From Citrobacter koseri (GTDB lineage: Bacteria; Pseudomonadota; Gammaproteobacteria; Enterobacterales; Enterobacteriaceae): a DNA stretch of 64,000 bases. Under the pieces are notes generated by a model, which did no database searches, had not been told where the DNA came from, and worked only from the letters and a program-made list of their open reading frames with translations. Below, piece by piece: positions 21,980-38,901 of the stretch. The first letter of the stretch is position 1. Every line of letters begins with the position of its first letter. The stretch lies in NCBI GenBank assembly GCA_900446925.1, contig UAVY01000002.1, positions 571,404-635,403 on the forward strand. Direction: 5' to 3'. Position numbers and translations under genes: made by a program.

Positions 21980-22809
21980 TTAGTCGATGGTACGTAACAG
22001 CTCGTTGATCCCGACTTTGCCGCGCGTCTTCGCGTCCGACTTTTTTCACGATGACCGCACAGTACAGGCTGTATTTACCGTCTTTCGACGGCAGGTTGCC
22101 GGAAACCACAACGGAGCCTGCCGGTACGCGGCCATAATGGATTTCGCCCCGTTTTCGCGATCGTAAATACGGGTGCTTTGACCGATGTACACGCCCATAG
22201 AGATGACGGAACCTTCCTCAACGATCACCCCTTCAACCACTTCAGAACGCGCGCCGATGAAGCAGTTATCTTCGATGATTGTCGGGTTCGCCTGTAGCGG
22301 TTCCAGTACGCCGCCGATGCCGACGCCGCCGGACAGGTGTACGTTTTTACCAATCTGCGCGCAGGAACCTACGGTTGCCCAGGTATCTACCATCGTGCCT
22401 TCATCAACGAATGCGCCGATGTTTACATAGGATGGCATCAGTACGGTGTTGCGTGCGATAAACGCGCCCTGACGCACAGCGGCAGGCGGCACTACGCGGA
22501 AGCCTTCTTTCTGGAAGCGCGCTTCGTCATAGTCGGCGAATTTCATCGGTACTTTATCGAAGTAGCGGCTTTCCGCACCGTCGATAACCTGGTTATCGTT
22601 AATACGGAAAGAGAGCAGAACCGCTTTCTTCAGCCACTGGTGAGTCACCCACTGGCCATCAATCTTTTCTGCCACACGCAGCGCACCCCGGAATCCAGCA
22701 GAGAAATGACCTGGTTAACCGCTTCGCGGGTCACGGTATCTACATTCGCCGGAGTGATGTCGGCACGGCGCTCGAAAGCGGACTCAATAACGTTCTGTAA
22801 CTGCTGCAT
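21980..22809 (-). CDS. dapD: Tetrahydrodipicolinate N-succinyltransferase, three frameshift sites
   Basis: Catalyses succinylation of tetrahydrodipicolinate in the lysine/diaminopimelate pathway and is essential for cell-wall synthesis. Left-handed beta-helix acyltransferase; hexapeptide repeats are seen from [17 protein letters not shown] through [18 protein letters not shown]. Start 22809 (MQQLQN). The frame is disrupted by two surplus bases at 22686-22689, two at 22147-22150 and one at 22035-22036. With all five removed the protein has 274 residues, the E. coli length, ending INELLRTID. Confidence 0.93.
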
Positions 22810-22839
22810 TGTTAAACTCTTTCCATATGAATAAACACA

Positions 22840-25616
<2,777 letters not shown>

Positions 25617-25619
25617 AGT

Positions 25620-26414
25620 TTATGCGTCGTGCGTGATAATCGCCGGGATGGTGTCATCCTTGCGTAACGTCAGAATTTCACAGCCGTTTTCGGTTACCAC
25701 AATAGTATGCTCGTACTGCGCAGACAAGCTTCTGTCTTTGGTTTTTACCGTCCAGCCGTCTTTCATGGTGCGGATGCGGTAATCACCGGCGTTCAGCATC
25801 GGTTCAACGGTGAACGTCATTCCCGGTTGCAGAACCACGCCGCCGTCGTCCGCATCGTAGTGCAGAACCTGCGGTTCTTCATGGAAGCCGCGACCAATCC
25901 CGTGACCGCAATATTCGCGAACGACAGAGAAGCCTTCACCTTCCGCGTATTTCTGAATGGCCGCGCCCAGCGTGCGCAGACGGATGCCCGGTTTGACCAT
26001 TCGCAGCGCCAGATACAGGCTTTCCTGGGTTACACGGCACAGGCGCTCGCCCAGAATCGTCGGTTTGCCGACGATAAACATTTTCGACGTATCGCCGTGG
26101 TATTCATCTTTAATTACGGTTACGTCGATATTGACGATATCGCCGTCTTTCAGCAATTTGCCGTCGTCCGGGATACCGTGGCACACCACTTCATTAATGG
26201 AGATGCAAACGGATTTCGGATAACCGTGGTAGCCGAGGCAAGCGGAGATCGCGTGTTGTTCATTGACGATGTAGTCGTTGCAGATGCGATCCAGTTCCCC
26301 GGTGCTGACGCCCGGTTTGATATACGGTTCGATCATCTCCAGCACTTCAGCGGCCAGGCGGCCAGCGACGCGCATTTTTTCGATTTCTTCAGGGGTCTTG
26401 ATTGAGATAGCCAT
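25620..26414 (-). CDS. map: Methionine aminopeptidase
   Basis: Removes the N-terminal methionine from nascent proteins and is essential. 264 residues, starting MAISIKTPEEIEKMRVAG. The dinuclear metal ligands are the two Asp in VNIDVTVIKDEYHGDTSKMF, His in YCGHGIGRGFHEEP, and Glu in TVEPMLNAG and EHTIVVTENG. Divergent from rpsB, as in E. coli. The frame is intact. Confidence 0.97.
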   Translation of the reverse strand: MAISIKTPEEIEKMRVAGRLAAEVLEMIEPYIKPGVSTGELDRICNDYIVNEQHAISACLGYHGYPKSVCISINEVVCHGIPDDGKLLKDGDIVNIDVTVIKDEYHGDTSKMFIVGKPTILGERLCRVTQESLYLALRMVKPGIRLRTLGAAIQKYAEGEGFSVVREYCGHGIGRGFHEEPQVLHYDADDGGVVLQPGMTFTVEPMLNAGDYRIRTMKDGWTVKTKDRSLSAQYEHTIVVTENGCEILTLRKDDTIPAIITHDA

Positions 26415-26535
26415 GAATTCTGTCCATCGGTGTCGATTATTTCGACAATAATTGTGTAAGTGCTGTCAATGGTATCAGTCCAAAGCGTAGCCTGCCAAAT
26501 TGAGAATCATTAACAGCACATCGAGCCAACAATTA

Positions 26536-27464
<929 letters not shown>

Positions 27465-27518
27465 TAAGGCACGCTCGTTCGAGCCCCCTTATAAACCAGG
27501 TAGTATCACGTTTGGTTA

Positions 27519-27542
27519 GGGGCCCTTTAGGCCCCTTTTTCA
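27519..27542 (+). terminator. Intercistronic terminator/attenuator between rpsB and tsf
   Basis: GGGGCC/GGCCCC stem with loop CTTTA, followed by five T's, 55 nt after the rpsB stop. In E. coli a similar hairpin reduces readthrough into tsf. Confidence 0.85.
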
Positions 27543-27599
27543 CTTTTTAAATCTGTGCGGTTTGATGCCGGGCAGATCAAATCTTCCGAGGATTTTAGA

Positions 27600-28450
27600 A
27601 TGGCTGAAATTACCGCATCCCTGGTAAAAGAGCTGCGTGAGCGTACTGGCGCAGGCATGATGGATTGCAAAAAAGCACTGACTGAAGCGAATGGCGACAT
27701 CGAGCTGGCAATCGAAAACATGCGTAAATCCGGTGCGATCAAAGCAGCGAAAAAAGCAGGCAACGTTGCTGCTGACGGCGTGATCAAAACCAAAATCGAC
27801 GGCAACTACGGCATCATTCTGGAAGTTAACTGCCAGACTGACTTTGTTGCTAAAGATGCTGGTTTCCAGGCATTTGCTGACAAAGTGCTGGACGCCGCTG
27901 TTGCTGGCAAAATCACTGACGTTGACGTGCTGAAAGCACAGTTCGAAGAAGAGCGCGTTGCTCTGGTGGCAAAAATCGGTGAAAACATCAACATTCGCCG
28001 TGTTGCTTCCCTGGAAGCGACGTTCTGGGTTCTTACCAGCACGGTGCGCGCATCGGTGTTCTGGTTGCGGCTAAAGGCGCTGACGAAGAGCTGGTTAAAC
28101 AGCTGGCAATGCACGTTGCTGCAAGCAAGCCTGAGTTCGTTAAGCCGGAAGACGTGTCTGCTGAAGTGGTAGAGAAAGAATACCAGGTACAGCTGGACAT
28201 CGCGATGCAGTCTGGTAAGCCGAAAGAAATCGCAGAGAAAATGGTTGAAGGCCGCATGAAGAAATTCACCGGCGAAGTTTCTCTGACCGGTCAGCCTTTC
28301 GTTATGGAACCGAGCAAATCTGTTGGTCAGCTGCTGAAAGAGCACAACGCCGACGTAACTGGCTTCATCCGCTTTGAAGTGGGCGAAGGCATCGAGAAAG
28401 TTGAGACTGACTTTGCAGCAGAAGTTGCTGCGATGTCCAAGCAGTCTTAA
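27600..28450 (+). CDS. tsf: Elongation factor Ts, one frameshift
   Basis: Guanine nucleotide exchange factor for EF-Tu. ATG 27600 ([21 protein letters not shown]), with the signature [13 protein letters not shown] and the Tu-contacting TDFVAKD. A missing G near 28014-28016 (expected GAAGGCGAC, seen GAAGCGAC) shifts the frame after RRVASLEG. Restoring it gives 283 residues, the E. coli length. The gene is essential, so this must be an error. Confidence 0.96.
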
Positions 28451-28462
28451 TTGTCGAAAAGG

Positions 28463-28487
28463 AGCCGCCTGAGGGCGGCTTCTTTTT
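28463..28487 (+). terminator. Rho-independent terminator after tsf
   Basis: AGCCGCC/GGCGGCT stem, four-base loop, then TCTTTTT. It starts 13 bases past the tsf stop codon. Confidence 0.88.
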
Positions 28488-28597
28488 GCGTCCATCTTGT
28501 AAATTCAGCCAACCCCTATAGTGGCTGCGCTGAAAAGCGACATACAATGTCGCCGGAATTAACTCATCTCAATCGTTGACAGTCTCAGGAAAGAAAC

Positions 28598-29322
28598 ATG
28601 GCTACCAATGCAAAACCCGTCTATAAACGTATTCTGCTTAAATTGAGTGGCGAAGCTCTGCAGGGTTCGGAAGGCTTCGGTATTGATGCAAGCATACTGG
28701 ATCGTATGGCTCAGGAAATCAAAGAACTGGTGGAACTGGGCATTCAGGTTGGTGTGGTGATTGGTGCGGTAACCTGTTCCGTGGTGCTGGTCTGGCGAAA
28801 GCGGGTATGAACCGCGTTGTGGGCGACCACATGGGCATGCTGGCCACCGTGATGAACGGTCTGGCGATGCGCGATGCGCTCCACCGCGCCTATGTGAACG
28901 CCCGCCTGATGTCCGCTATTCCGCTGAATGGCGTGTGTGACAACTACAGCTGGGCAGAAGCCATTAGTCTGCTGCGTAATAACCGTGTGGTTATCCTGTC
29001 TGCGGGCACCGGCAACCCCTTCTTCACCACCGACTCTGCGGCTTGCCTGCGCGGTATCGAAATTGAAGCGGATGTGGTGCTGAAAGCCACGAAAGTCGAT
29101 GGCGTATTTACTGCGGACCCGGCCAAAGATCCGTCCGCCACGATGTATGAGCAACTCACCTACGGCGAAGTGCTGGATAAAGAGCTGAAAGTGATGGATC
29201 TGGCTGCGTTCACGCTGGCTCGTGACCACAAATTGCCAATTCGTGTCTTCAATATGAACAAGCCGGGCGCGCTGCGTCGCGTCGTGATGGGCGAAAAAGA
29301 AGGGACTTTAATCACGGAATAA
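28598..29322 (+). CDS. pyrH: Uridylate kinase (UMP kinase), one frameshift
   Basis: Phosphorylates UMP to UDP; a hexameric amino-acid-kinase-family enzyme regulated by GTP and UTP. It starts [21 protein letters not shown] and carries [20 protein letters not shown] and [15 protein letters not shown] missing G near 28763-28766 (expected GGTGGCGGT, seen GGTGCGGT) disrupts the nucleotide-binding Gly motif GGGNLFRG. Corrected length is 241 residues, as in E. coli. Confidence 0.96.
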
Positions 29323-29426
29323 TTCCCGTGATGGCCAATTCCGGGTAAGATTCGCCTTTACCCGGCAGGATTTATATATCCTGTGGCATGAATTAAACGA
29401 GACTATACTGAGCATACTCTGTATAC

Positions 29427-29544
29427 ACGAAATCATTCATGCTGCATCACGGCGGCAAGAGCGTGAATCCCGAGGCCCGTACACCGGTACGTGACAGGGA
29501 AGAACGTTCGCAGCCAACGCAGAGGCAGCCTGAAGGATGAAGTG
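29427..29544 (+). repeat. Leader repeat copy A, upstream of frr
   Basis: Contains AAATCATTCATGCTGCATCA, then a 62-nt segment not found in the other copy, then AGCCAACGCAGAGGCAGCC followed by TGAAGGATGAAG. The same two blocks recur upstream of uppS at 31582-31643. The rest of the pyrH-frr gap (29323-29594) has a GC hairpin near 29341-29364 (CCGGGTAA/TTACCCGG). Confidence 0.7.
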
Positions 29545-29594
29545 TATTGTGTGATTGTCTGGTCGACTGAGACTAGTTTTCAAGGATTCGTAAC

Positions 29595-30153
29595 GTGATT
29601 AGCGATATCAGAAAAGATGCTGAAGTACGCATGGAAAAATGCGTTGAAGCGTTTAAAAACCAAATCAGCAAAATTCGCACGGGTCGTGCTTCTCCCAGCC
29701 TGCTGGATGGCATTGTCGTGGAAATATTACGGCACGCCGACTCCGCTGCGTCAGCTGGCGAGCGTAACGGTAGAAGACTCCCGCACGCTGAAAATCAACG
29801 TGTTCGATCGCTCCATGAGCCCGGCGGTTGAGAAAGCGATTATGGCTTCTGACCTCGGCCTGAACCCGAGTTCTGCGGGTAGCGATATCCGTGTTCCGCT
29901 GCCGCCGCTGACTGAAGAACGTCGTAAAGACCTGACCAAAATCGTTCGTGGCGAAGCAGAGCAGGCGCGTGTTGCCGTGCGTAACGTACGCCGTGATGCG
30001 AACGACAAAGTAAAAGCGCTGCTGAAAGATAAAGAGATCAGCGAAGATGACGATCGCCGTTCTCAGGACGAAGTACAGAAACTGACTGACGCTGCCATCA
30101 AGAAAGTTGATGCGGCGCTGACGGAAAAAGAAGCGGAACTGATGCAGTTCTGA
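29595..30153 (+). CDS. frr: Ribosome recycling factor, one frameshift
   Basis: Splits the post-termination ribosome together with EF-G; essential. GTG start at 29595 ([20 protein letters not shown]), with the two-domain RRF features [14 protein letters not shown] and the long helices ending [14 protein letters not shown]. An extra A at 29722-29724 breaks the frame at [11 protein letters not shown]. Removing it gives 185 residues, the E. coli length. Confidence 0.96.
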
Positions 30154-30168
30154 TTTTCCTGTACGACT

Positions 30169-30217
30169 AAAACGCCGCTGGTTGACCCTGACGGGTCTTC
30201 CGGGCGGCGTTTTGCTT
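30169..30217 (+). terminator. Terminator after frr
   Basis: Outer stem AAAACGCCGC/GCGGCGTTTT (30169-30178 with 30204-30213), enclosing an inner GACCC/GGGTC hairpin, ending in TTTTGCTTT, shortly after the frr stop codon. Confidence 0.75.
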
Positions 30218-30248
30218 TCTATCCTGTCTCAATTCTTCTGGACGTTTC

Positions 30249-31445
30249 ATGAAGCAACTAACCATTCTGGGCTCGACCGGCTCTATTGGTTGCAGCACGC
30301 TGGATGTGGTGCGCCATAATCCTGAAAGCTTCCGTGTTGTCGCGCTGGTTGCGGGTAAAAATGTCACCCGTATGGTAGAGCAGTGCCTGGAGTTTTCGCC
30401 GCGTTATGCGGTGATGGACGATGAACAGAGCGCTCAACGGCTGAAAACTGCGCTTCTGGAACATGGAAGCCGCACTGACGTCCTGAGCGGACAACAGGCC
30501 GCCTGCGATATGGCTGCGCTGGATGAGGTCGATCAGGTGATGGCGGCTATCGTGGGCGCGGCAGGTTTGCTGCCTACGCTTGCGGCGATTCGCGCCGGTA
30601 AAACCATCCTGCTTGCCAATAAAGAGTCGCTGATTACCTGCGGGCGTCTGTTTATGGACGAGGTGAAACGCAGTAAAGCCCGGCTTTTACCGGTAGATAG
30701 CGAACATAACGCGATTTTTCAGAGTATGCCCCAACCTATTCAAAACGATCTGGGATACGCTGAGCTGGAGCAAAATGGCGTGATGTCGATTTTGCTTACC
30801 GGGTCTGGTGGCCCTTTTCGTGAAACGCCATTGTGCGATCTGGCGGCCATGACGCCCGATCAGGCATGTCGTCATCCGAACTGGTCTATGGGACGAAAAA
30901 TTTCCGTCGATTCCGCCACCATGATGAATAAAGGTCTGGAATACATTGAAGCGCGTTGGTTGTTTAACGCCAGCGCAAGCCAGATGGACGTGTTGATTCA
31001 CCCGCAGTCGGTTATTCACTCAATGGTGCGTTATCAGGACGGCAGCGTTCTGGCGCAACTGGGGGAGCCGGATATGCGTACGCCAATCGCGCATACGATG
31101 GCGTGGCCGAATCGCGTGAACTCTGGCGTGAAGCCGCTCGATTTTTGCAAGCTCAGTGCGTTGACGTTCTCTGCGCCGGATTATCAGCGCTATCCGTGCC
31201 TGAAACTGGCGATGGACGCGTTTGAGCAAGGTCAGGCCGCGACAACCGCGCTGAATGCGGCGAATGAAATCACCGTCGCCGCATTTCTGGCTGAAGAGAT
31301 TCGCTTTACAGATATTGCTGAGCTCAATTTATCTGTGCTGGAGAAAATGGATTTGCAGGAACCAGGAAGCGTTAACGACGTTCTCAGGGTTGATGCCGTC
31401 GCGCGTGACGTCGCCAGAAAACAGGTGATGCGACTCGCAAGCTGA
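30249..31445 (+). CDS. dxr: 1-deoxy-D-xylulose 5-phosphate reductoisomerase
   Basis: Converts DXP to MEP with NADPH, the committed step of the non-mevalonate isoprenoid pathway and the fosmidomycin target. 398 residues. NADPH motif GSTGSIG near the N-terminus, [11 protein letters not shown], metal and substrate residues in [12 protein letters not shown] and the active-site loop [19 protein letters not shown]. Functionally linked to uppS downstream, which uses isoprenoid precursors. The frame is intact. Confidence 0.97.
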   Translation: MKQLTILGSTGSIGCSTLDVVRHNPESFRVVALVAGKNVTRMVEQCLEFSPRYAVMDDEQSAQRLKTALLEHGSRTDVLSGQQAACDMAALDEVDQVMAAIVGAAGLLPTLAAIRAGKTILLANKESLITCGRLFMDEVKRSKARLLPVDSEHNAIFQSMPQPIQNDLGYAELEQNGVMSILLTGSGGPFRETPLCDLAAMTPDQACRHPNWSMGRKISVDSATMMNKGLEYIEARWLFNASASQMDVLIHPQSVIHSMVRYQDGSVLAQLGEPDMRTPIAHTMAWPNRVNSGVKPLDFCKLSALTFSAPDYQRYPCLKLAMDAFEQGQAATTALNAANEITVAAFLAEEIRFTDIAELNLSVLEKMDLQEPGSVNDVLRVDAVARDVARKQVMRLAS

Positions 31446-31547
31446 TGATAATCCCTCTACACAGGATCGTGCTATTTGTTAGCGTTGGGCTTCAGTGATA
31501 TAGTCTGCGCCACCCGATCGCAGATATTTGGCTTTATGCGGTCAGGT

Positions 31548-31575
31548 AAGCCGTGGTTTGACACGGCTTTTTTGT
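31548..31575 (+). terminator. Terminator in the dxr-uppS gap
   Basis: AAGCCGTG/CACGGCTT stem with a six-base loop and a run of six T's. It closes the dxr transcript and is followed directly by the leader repeat in front of uppS. Confidence 0.85.
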
Positions 31576-31581
31576 GGATGC

Positions 31582-31643
31582 ACAAAATCATTCAGGTTGC
31601 ATCATTCATAGCCAACGAAGAGGGCAGCCTGAAGGATGAAGCG
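31582..31643 (+). repeat. Leader repeat copy B, upstream of uppS
   Basis: AAATCATTCAGGTTGCATCA, a 5-nt spacer, then AGCCAACGAAGAGGGCAGCC followed by TGAAGGATGAAG. It matches copy A upstream of frr (29427-29544) almost base for base in both blocks but lacks the 62-nt middle segment. Confidence 0.7.
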
Positions 31644-31701
31644 CAAAAGGCTTCAGTATTCCTGAGTACCGTTAAATCCTTTCAGGGACTAAAAACGCGT
31701 T

Positions 31702-32460
31702 ATGTTGTCTGCAACTCAACCACTAAGCGAAAATTTGCCAGCACATGGCTGTCGCCATGTAGCAATCATTATGGATGGCAATGGCCGCTGGGCGAAAAAG
31801 CAAGGGAAGATTCGCGCCTTTGGGCATAAGGCCGGAGCAAAATCCGTCCGTCGGGCCGTATCTTTCGCTGCCAACAACGGTATTGATGCGTTAACGCTGT
31901 ATGCCTTTAGCAGTGAGAACTGGAACCGACCAGCGCAGGAAGTGAGTGCGTTAATGGAGCTGTTCGTGTGGGCGCTGGATAGCGAAGTAAAAAGCCTGCA
32001 TCGCCATAACGTTCGCCTGCGCATTATTGGCGACACCAGTCGATTTAACTCGCGTTTGCAAGATCGTATTCGCAAGTCTGAAGCGCTTACCGCCCAGAAT
32101 ACCGGGCTGACGCTGAATATCGCGGCGAATTATGGCGGACGTTGGGATATTGTCCAGGGAGTCAGGCAACTGGCAGAACAGGTGCAGGAAGGACTGCTGC
32201 GCCCTGATCAGATTGACGAAGAGATGCTAAACCAGAAAATCTGTATGCATGAACTGGCTCCTGTAGATTTAGTAATTAGGACTGGGGGAGAGCATCGCAT
32301 TAGTAACTTTTTGCTTTGGCAAATTGCCTATGCCGAACTTTACTTTACTGATGTTCTTTGGCCCGATTTCGATGAACAAGACTTTGAAGGGGCGCTGCAT
32401 GCCTTTGCTAATCGAGAGCGTCGTTTCGGCGGCACCGAGCCCGGTGATGAAAAAGCCTGA
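31702..32460 (+). CDS. uppS: Undecaprenyl diphosphate synthase
   Basis: Makes C55-PP, the lipid carrier for peptidoglycan and O-antigen, from FPP and IPP. Also called ispU. 252 residues. Catalytic Asp in [17 protein letters not shown], the SSENWNRP loop, and the IPP-binding [15 protein letters not shown]. The sequence PAEVS or similar is replaced by PAQEVSALM as in close relatives. Start [10 protein letters not shown]. Three bases separate it from the cdsA-proximal GTCGC region, so co-transcription is likely. The frame is intact. Confidence 0.96.
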   Translation: MLSATQPLSENLPAHGCRHVAIIMDGNGRWAKKQGKIRAFGHKAGAKSVRRAVSFAANNGIDALTLYAFSSENWNRPAQEVSALMELFVWALDSEVKSLHRHNVRLRIIGDTSRFNSRLQDRIRKSEALTAQNTGLTLNIAANYGGRWDIVQGVRQLAEQVQEGLLRPDQIDEEMLNQKICMHELAPVDLVIRTGGEHRISNFLLWQIAYAELYFTDVLWPDFDEQDFEGALHAFANRERRFGGTEPGDEKA

Positions 32461-32472
32461 TGGGGGTCGCTT

Positions 32473-33333
32473 TTGCTGAAGTATCGCCTGATTTCTGCTT
32501 TTGTTTTAATACCCGTTGTCATCGCGGCGCTTTTTTTACTTCCGCCGGTGGGGTTCGCCATTGTCACGCTGGTCGTTTGTATGCTGGCCGCCTGGGAATG
32601 GGGACAGTTAAGCGGTTTTACCACGCGTACTCAGCGGGTCTGGCTGGCGGTGCTGTGCGGGTTATTGCTGGCGCTGATGCTGTTTTTGCTGCCTGAATAT
32701 CACCGCAACATTCATCAACCGCTTGTTGAGGTTTCGCTTTGGGCGTCGTTGGGCTGGTGGGTAGTTGCATTATTACTGGTGTTATTTTATCCCGGTTCGG
32801 CGGCGATCTGGCGTAATTCAAAGACATTACGCGTAATTTTCGGGGTGTTAACCATCATTCCTTTTTTTTTGGGGAATGCTGGCGCTGCGCGCCTGGCACT
32901 ATGATGAGAATCATTACAGTGGCGCCATATGGCTGCTCTATGTCATGATCCTCGTCTGGGGGGGGCAGACTCCGGGGCATATATGTTTGGCAAACTGTTC
33001 GGCAAACATAAACTTGCGCCAAAGGTTTCTCCTGGTAAAACCTGGCAGGGCTTTATTGGCGGACTCGCGACTGCCGCCGTGATTTCATGGGGTTACGGCA
33101 TGTGGGCGAATCTGGATGTTGCGCCTTCAACCTTACTGATTTGCTCTGTCATCGCGGCCCTGGCGTCAGTGCTGGGCGATCTGACTGAGAGCATGTTTAA
33201 GCGTGAAGCAGGAATTAAGGACAGTGGTCACTTGATCCCAGGGCATGGTGGTATTCTGGATCGTATTGATAGCCTGACGGCGGCAGTACCGGTCTTTGCT
33301 TGCCTGTTGTTACTGGTATTCAGGACACTCTAA
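32473..33333 (+). CDS. cdsA: Phosphatidate cytidylyltransferase, two frameshift sites
   Basis: Makes CDP-diacylglycerol from phosphatidate and CTP in the inner membrane; essential for phospholipid synthesis. The TTG start at 32473 ([16 protein letters not shown]) follows the E. coli gene. Multiple hydrophobic segments precede the signature [21 protein letters not shown] with ILDRIDS. An extra T lies in the run of nine at 32862-32870, and two extra G's lie in the run of eight at 32958-32965. Corrected length is 285 residues, as in E. coli. Confidence 0.95.
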
Positions 33334-33344
33334 CGGAAGGTTTT

Positions 33345-34699
33345 ATGCTGAGTATTCTCTGGAATCTGGCTGCATTCATCGTCGCACTGGGTGTGCTTAT
33401 CACCGTGCATGAATTTGGTCATTTCTGGGTTGCCCGGCGCTGCGGTGTTCGTGTCGAGCGCTTTTCTATCGGTTTTGGGAAAGCGCTTTGGCGGCGTACC
33501 GATCGATACGGTACGGAATATGTGATCGCCATGATTCCCCTCGGCGGTTACGTCAAAATGCTGGATGAGCGCGCTGAGCCGGTTGTGCCGGAACTGCGCC
33601 ACCACGCTTTCAACAATAAAACCGTGGGACAGCGGGCGGCGATTATCGCCGCAGGTCCGATTGCAAATTTTCTTTTCGCTATTTTTGCCTACTGGCTGGT
33701 TTTTATCATCGGCGTCCCTGGCGTTCGTCCGGTGGTTGGTGAAATAACACCCAACTCGATTGCCGCCCAGGCGCAAATTCTTCCTGGTACGGAACTTAAA
33801 GCCATTGATGGCATCGAAACCCCTGATTGGGATGCGGTGCGCTTACAGCTGGTGTCCAAAATCGGCGATGAGCGTACGACAATCAGCGTGGCGCCGTTCG
33901 GCAGTAATCAGCGCCAGGATAAAACGTTAGATTTGCGCCACTGGGCATTTGAGCCAGATAAAGAAGATCCTGTATCTTCTTTAGGGATTCGGCCGCGTGG
34001 TCCACAGATCGAACCGGTGCTGTCAGAAGTGCAGGCGAACTCCGCTGCAAGTAAGGCGGGTTTGCAAGCAGGCGACAGGATCGTTAAAGTCGATGGTCAG
34101 TCGTTAACGCAATGGATGACGTTTGTGACGCTTGTGCGCAACAATCCAGATAAGCCGTTAGCGCTGGAAATTGAAAGGCAGGGGAGTTCCTTGTCTTTGA
34201 CGTTAATCCCGGATACAAAGCCGGTTAACGGAAAGGCAGAAGGTTTTTGCGGGTGTTGTGCCTAAAATTATTCCTCTGCCGGATGAGTACAAGACTGTAC
34301 GCCAGTATGGGCCATTCAGCGCCATCCTCGAAGCCACGGACAAGACGTGGCAGTTGATGAAGCTGACGGTCAGTATGCTGGGAAAATTGATAACCGGTGA
34401 TGTGAAACTGAACAACCTCAGTGGGCCGATTTCTATCGCTCAGGGGGCTGGGATGTCAGCGGAATTTGGGGGCATTTATTACCTGATGTTTCTTGCGCTT
34501 ATCAGCGTGAACTTAGGGATAATCAACCTGTTTCCGCTGCCCGTTCTTGACGGGGGGGCATCTGCTGTTCCTGGCGATTGAAAAGCTGAAGGGCGGGCCG
34601 GTATCCGAGCGGGTTCAAGACTTTAGTTACCGCATTGGCGCGATTTTGCTGGTGTTGTTAATGGGGCTTGCACTTTTCAATGATTTCTCTCGGTTGTAA
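33345..34699 (+). CDS. rseP: Site-2 intramembrane protease RseP, two frameshifts
   Basis: Inner-membrane zinc metalloprotease that cleaves RseA after DegS to release sigma-E. ATG 33345, with zinc motif HEFGH in [17 protein letters not shown], two PDZ domains, and the C-terminal LDGG of PLPVLDGGH. An extra T at 34244-34248 (after GKAEGF) and an extra G in the seven-G run 34552-34558, inside LDGGH, break the frame. Corrected length is 450 residues. Located between cdsA and bamA, with sigma-E-regulated envelope genes. Confidence 0.95.
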
Positions 34700-34712
34700 G
34701 AGAGTTAGTTAG

Positions 34713-37161
<2,449 letters not shown>

Positions 37162-37283
37162 TTGTTCTGTGCAAAGGAATGTAATGGTAGTGTAGCGATG
37201 ACTTTTGGCGATCTCGTCTGAGATCGCCTGGCCACGCAAAGAACTGTGCCTGCGGGCACAAATGGGATGGTAAGGAGTTTATT

Positions 37284-37769
37284 GTGAAAAAGTGGTTATT
37301 AGCTGCAGGTCTCGGTTTAGCGATGGTAACGTCCGCACAGGCTGCTGACAAAATTGCGATCGTTAATATGGGTAGCCTGTTCCAACAGGTCGCACAGAAG
37401 ACGGGTGTTTCTAACACGCTGGAAAACGAGTTCAAAGGCCGTGCCAGCGAATTGCAGCGTATGGAAACCGATCTGCAATCTAAAATGCAGCGTTTGCAGT
37501 CCATGAAAGCAGGTAGCGAACGTACTAAGCTGGAAAAAGACGTGATGGCTCAACGCCAGACTTTCTCTCAGAAAGCCCAGGCTTTTGAACAGGATCGCGC
37601 GCGTCGTTCCAACGAAGAGCGTGGCAAACTGGTTACCCGTATCCAGACTGCTGTGAAATCCGTTGCTAACAGCCAGAGCATCGATCTGGTCGTTGATGCC
37701 AACACCGTTGCTTATAACAGCAGCGACGTGAAAGACATCACTGCTGACGTACTGAAACAGGTTAAATAA
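37284..37769 (+). CDS. skp: Periplasmic chaperone Skp
   Basis: Trimeric jellyfish-shaped chaperone that holds unfolded outer-membrane proteins in the periplasm for BamA. GTG start at 37284 preceded by AAGGAG. 161 residues with signal peptide ending AQA, then a coiled-coil-rich helical body ([20 protein letters not shown]) and basic tentacle tips. Located directly after bamA, as in relatives. The frame is intact. Confidence 0.97.
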   Translation: MKKWLLAAGLGLAMVTSAQAADKIAIVNMGSLFQQVAQKTGVSNTLENEFKGRASELQRMETDLQSKMQRLQSMKAGSERTKLEKDVMAQRQTFSQKAQAFEQDRARRSNEERGKLVTRIQTAVKSVANSQSIDLVVDANTVAYNSSDVKDITADVLKQVK

Positions 37770-37772
37770 GTA

Positions 37773-38798
37773 ATGCCTTCAATTCGACTGGCTGATTTAG
37801 CAGAGCAGTTGGATGCAGAATTACACGGTGATGGCGATATCGTCATCACCGGCGTTGCGTCCATGCAATCTGCGCAAACAGGCCACATCACGTTCATGGT
37901 GAATCCTAAATACCGTGAACACTTAGGCGTATGCCAGGCTTCTGCCGTTGTCATGACGCAGGACGATCTTCCTTTTGCTAAGAGTGCTGCGCTGGTAGTG
38001 AAGAACCCCTACCTGACGTATGCGCGAATGGCGCAAATTTTAGATACCACGCCGCAGCCTGCGCAGAATATTGCACCGAGTGCAGCGATCGATGCGACAG
38101 CGACGCTGGGTAACAATGTTTCAGTTGGCGCGAATGCGGTAATTGAGTCTGGCGTAGAACTGGGCGATAACGTGATTATCGGCGCAGGTTGCTTCGTCGG
38201 GAAAAACACAAAAATCGGTGCAGGTTCGCGTCTGTGGGCGAATGTAACGATTTACCACGACATTCAGATCGGTGAGAATTGCCTGATCCAGTCGAGCACT
38301 GTCGTCGGCGCAGACGGTTTTGGTTACGCTAACGATCGGGGTAACTGGGTGAAGATCCCGCAGCTTGGCCGCGTCATTATTGGCGATCGTGTTGAGATCG
38401 GCGCCTGTACGACGATTGACCGTGGCGCGCTGGATGACACTGTGATCGGCAACGGCGTTATCATTGATAACCAGTGCCAGATTGCACATAACGTTGTGAT
38501 TGGCGACAATACGGCGGTTGCCGGTGGCGTCATTATGGCGGGCAGCCTGAAGATTGGCCGTTACTGCATGATTGGCGGGGCCAGCGTGATTAACGGGCAT
38601 ATGGAAATATGCGATAAAGTCACGGTGACGGGTATGGGGATGGTCATGCGTCCTATCACTGAGCCTGGCGTCTATTCTTCAGGCATTCCGTTGCAGCCTA
38701 ACAAAGTATGGCGTAAAACCGCTGCACTGGTGATGAACATTGATGATATGAGCAAGCGTCTCAAAGCGATTGAGCGCAAGGTTAATCAACAAGACTAG
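37773..38798 (+). CDS. lpxD: UDP-3-O-(3-hydroxymyristoyl)glucosamine N-acyltransferase
   Basis: Third step of lipid A synthesis: adds hydroxymyristate to the 2-amino group. 341 residues, beginning [20 protein letters not shown] hexapeptide-repeat beta-helix runs through the middle; the catalytic His is in [11 protein letters not shown]. Three bases after the skp stop codon. The frame is intact. Confidence 0.97.
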   Translation: MPSIRLADLAEQLDAELHGDGDIVITGVASMQSAQTGHITFMVNPKYREHLGVCQASAVVMTQDDLPFAKSAALVVKNPYLTYARMAQILDTTPQPAQNIAPSAAIDATATLGNNVSVGANAVIESGVELGDNVIIGAGCFVGKNTKIGAGSRLWANVTIYHDIQIGENCLIQSSTVVGADGFGYANDRGNWVKIPQLGRVIIGDRVEIGACTTIDRGALDDTVIGNGVIIDNQCQIAHNVVIGDNTAVAGGVIMAGSLKIGRYCMIGGASVINGHMEICDKVTVTGMGMVMRPITEPGVYSSGIPLQPNKVWRKTAALVMNIDDMSKRLKAIERKVNQQD

Positions 38799-38901
38799 CG
38801 TTCCACCTGTAGTGCCATCCTTTTACGGCCTGTCACATTCATATGATTGCGGCAGGCCGTGTTATTATTGCCTTTTAGTATATTTGGACAGGAAGAGTAT
38901 T

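Noticed and set aside
32855..32970. Phase variation through the T and G homopolymers in cdsA
   Set aside because: cdsA is essential, so on/off switching is not viable. Removing one T and two G's gives the exact family length, so run-length errors explain the pattern.
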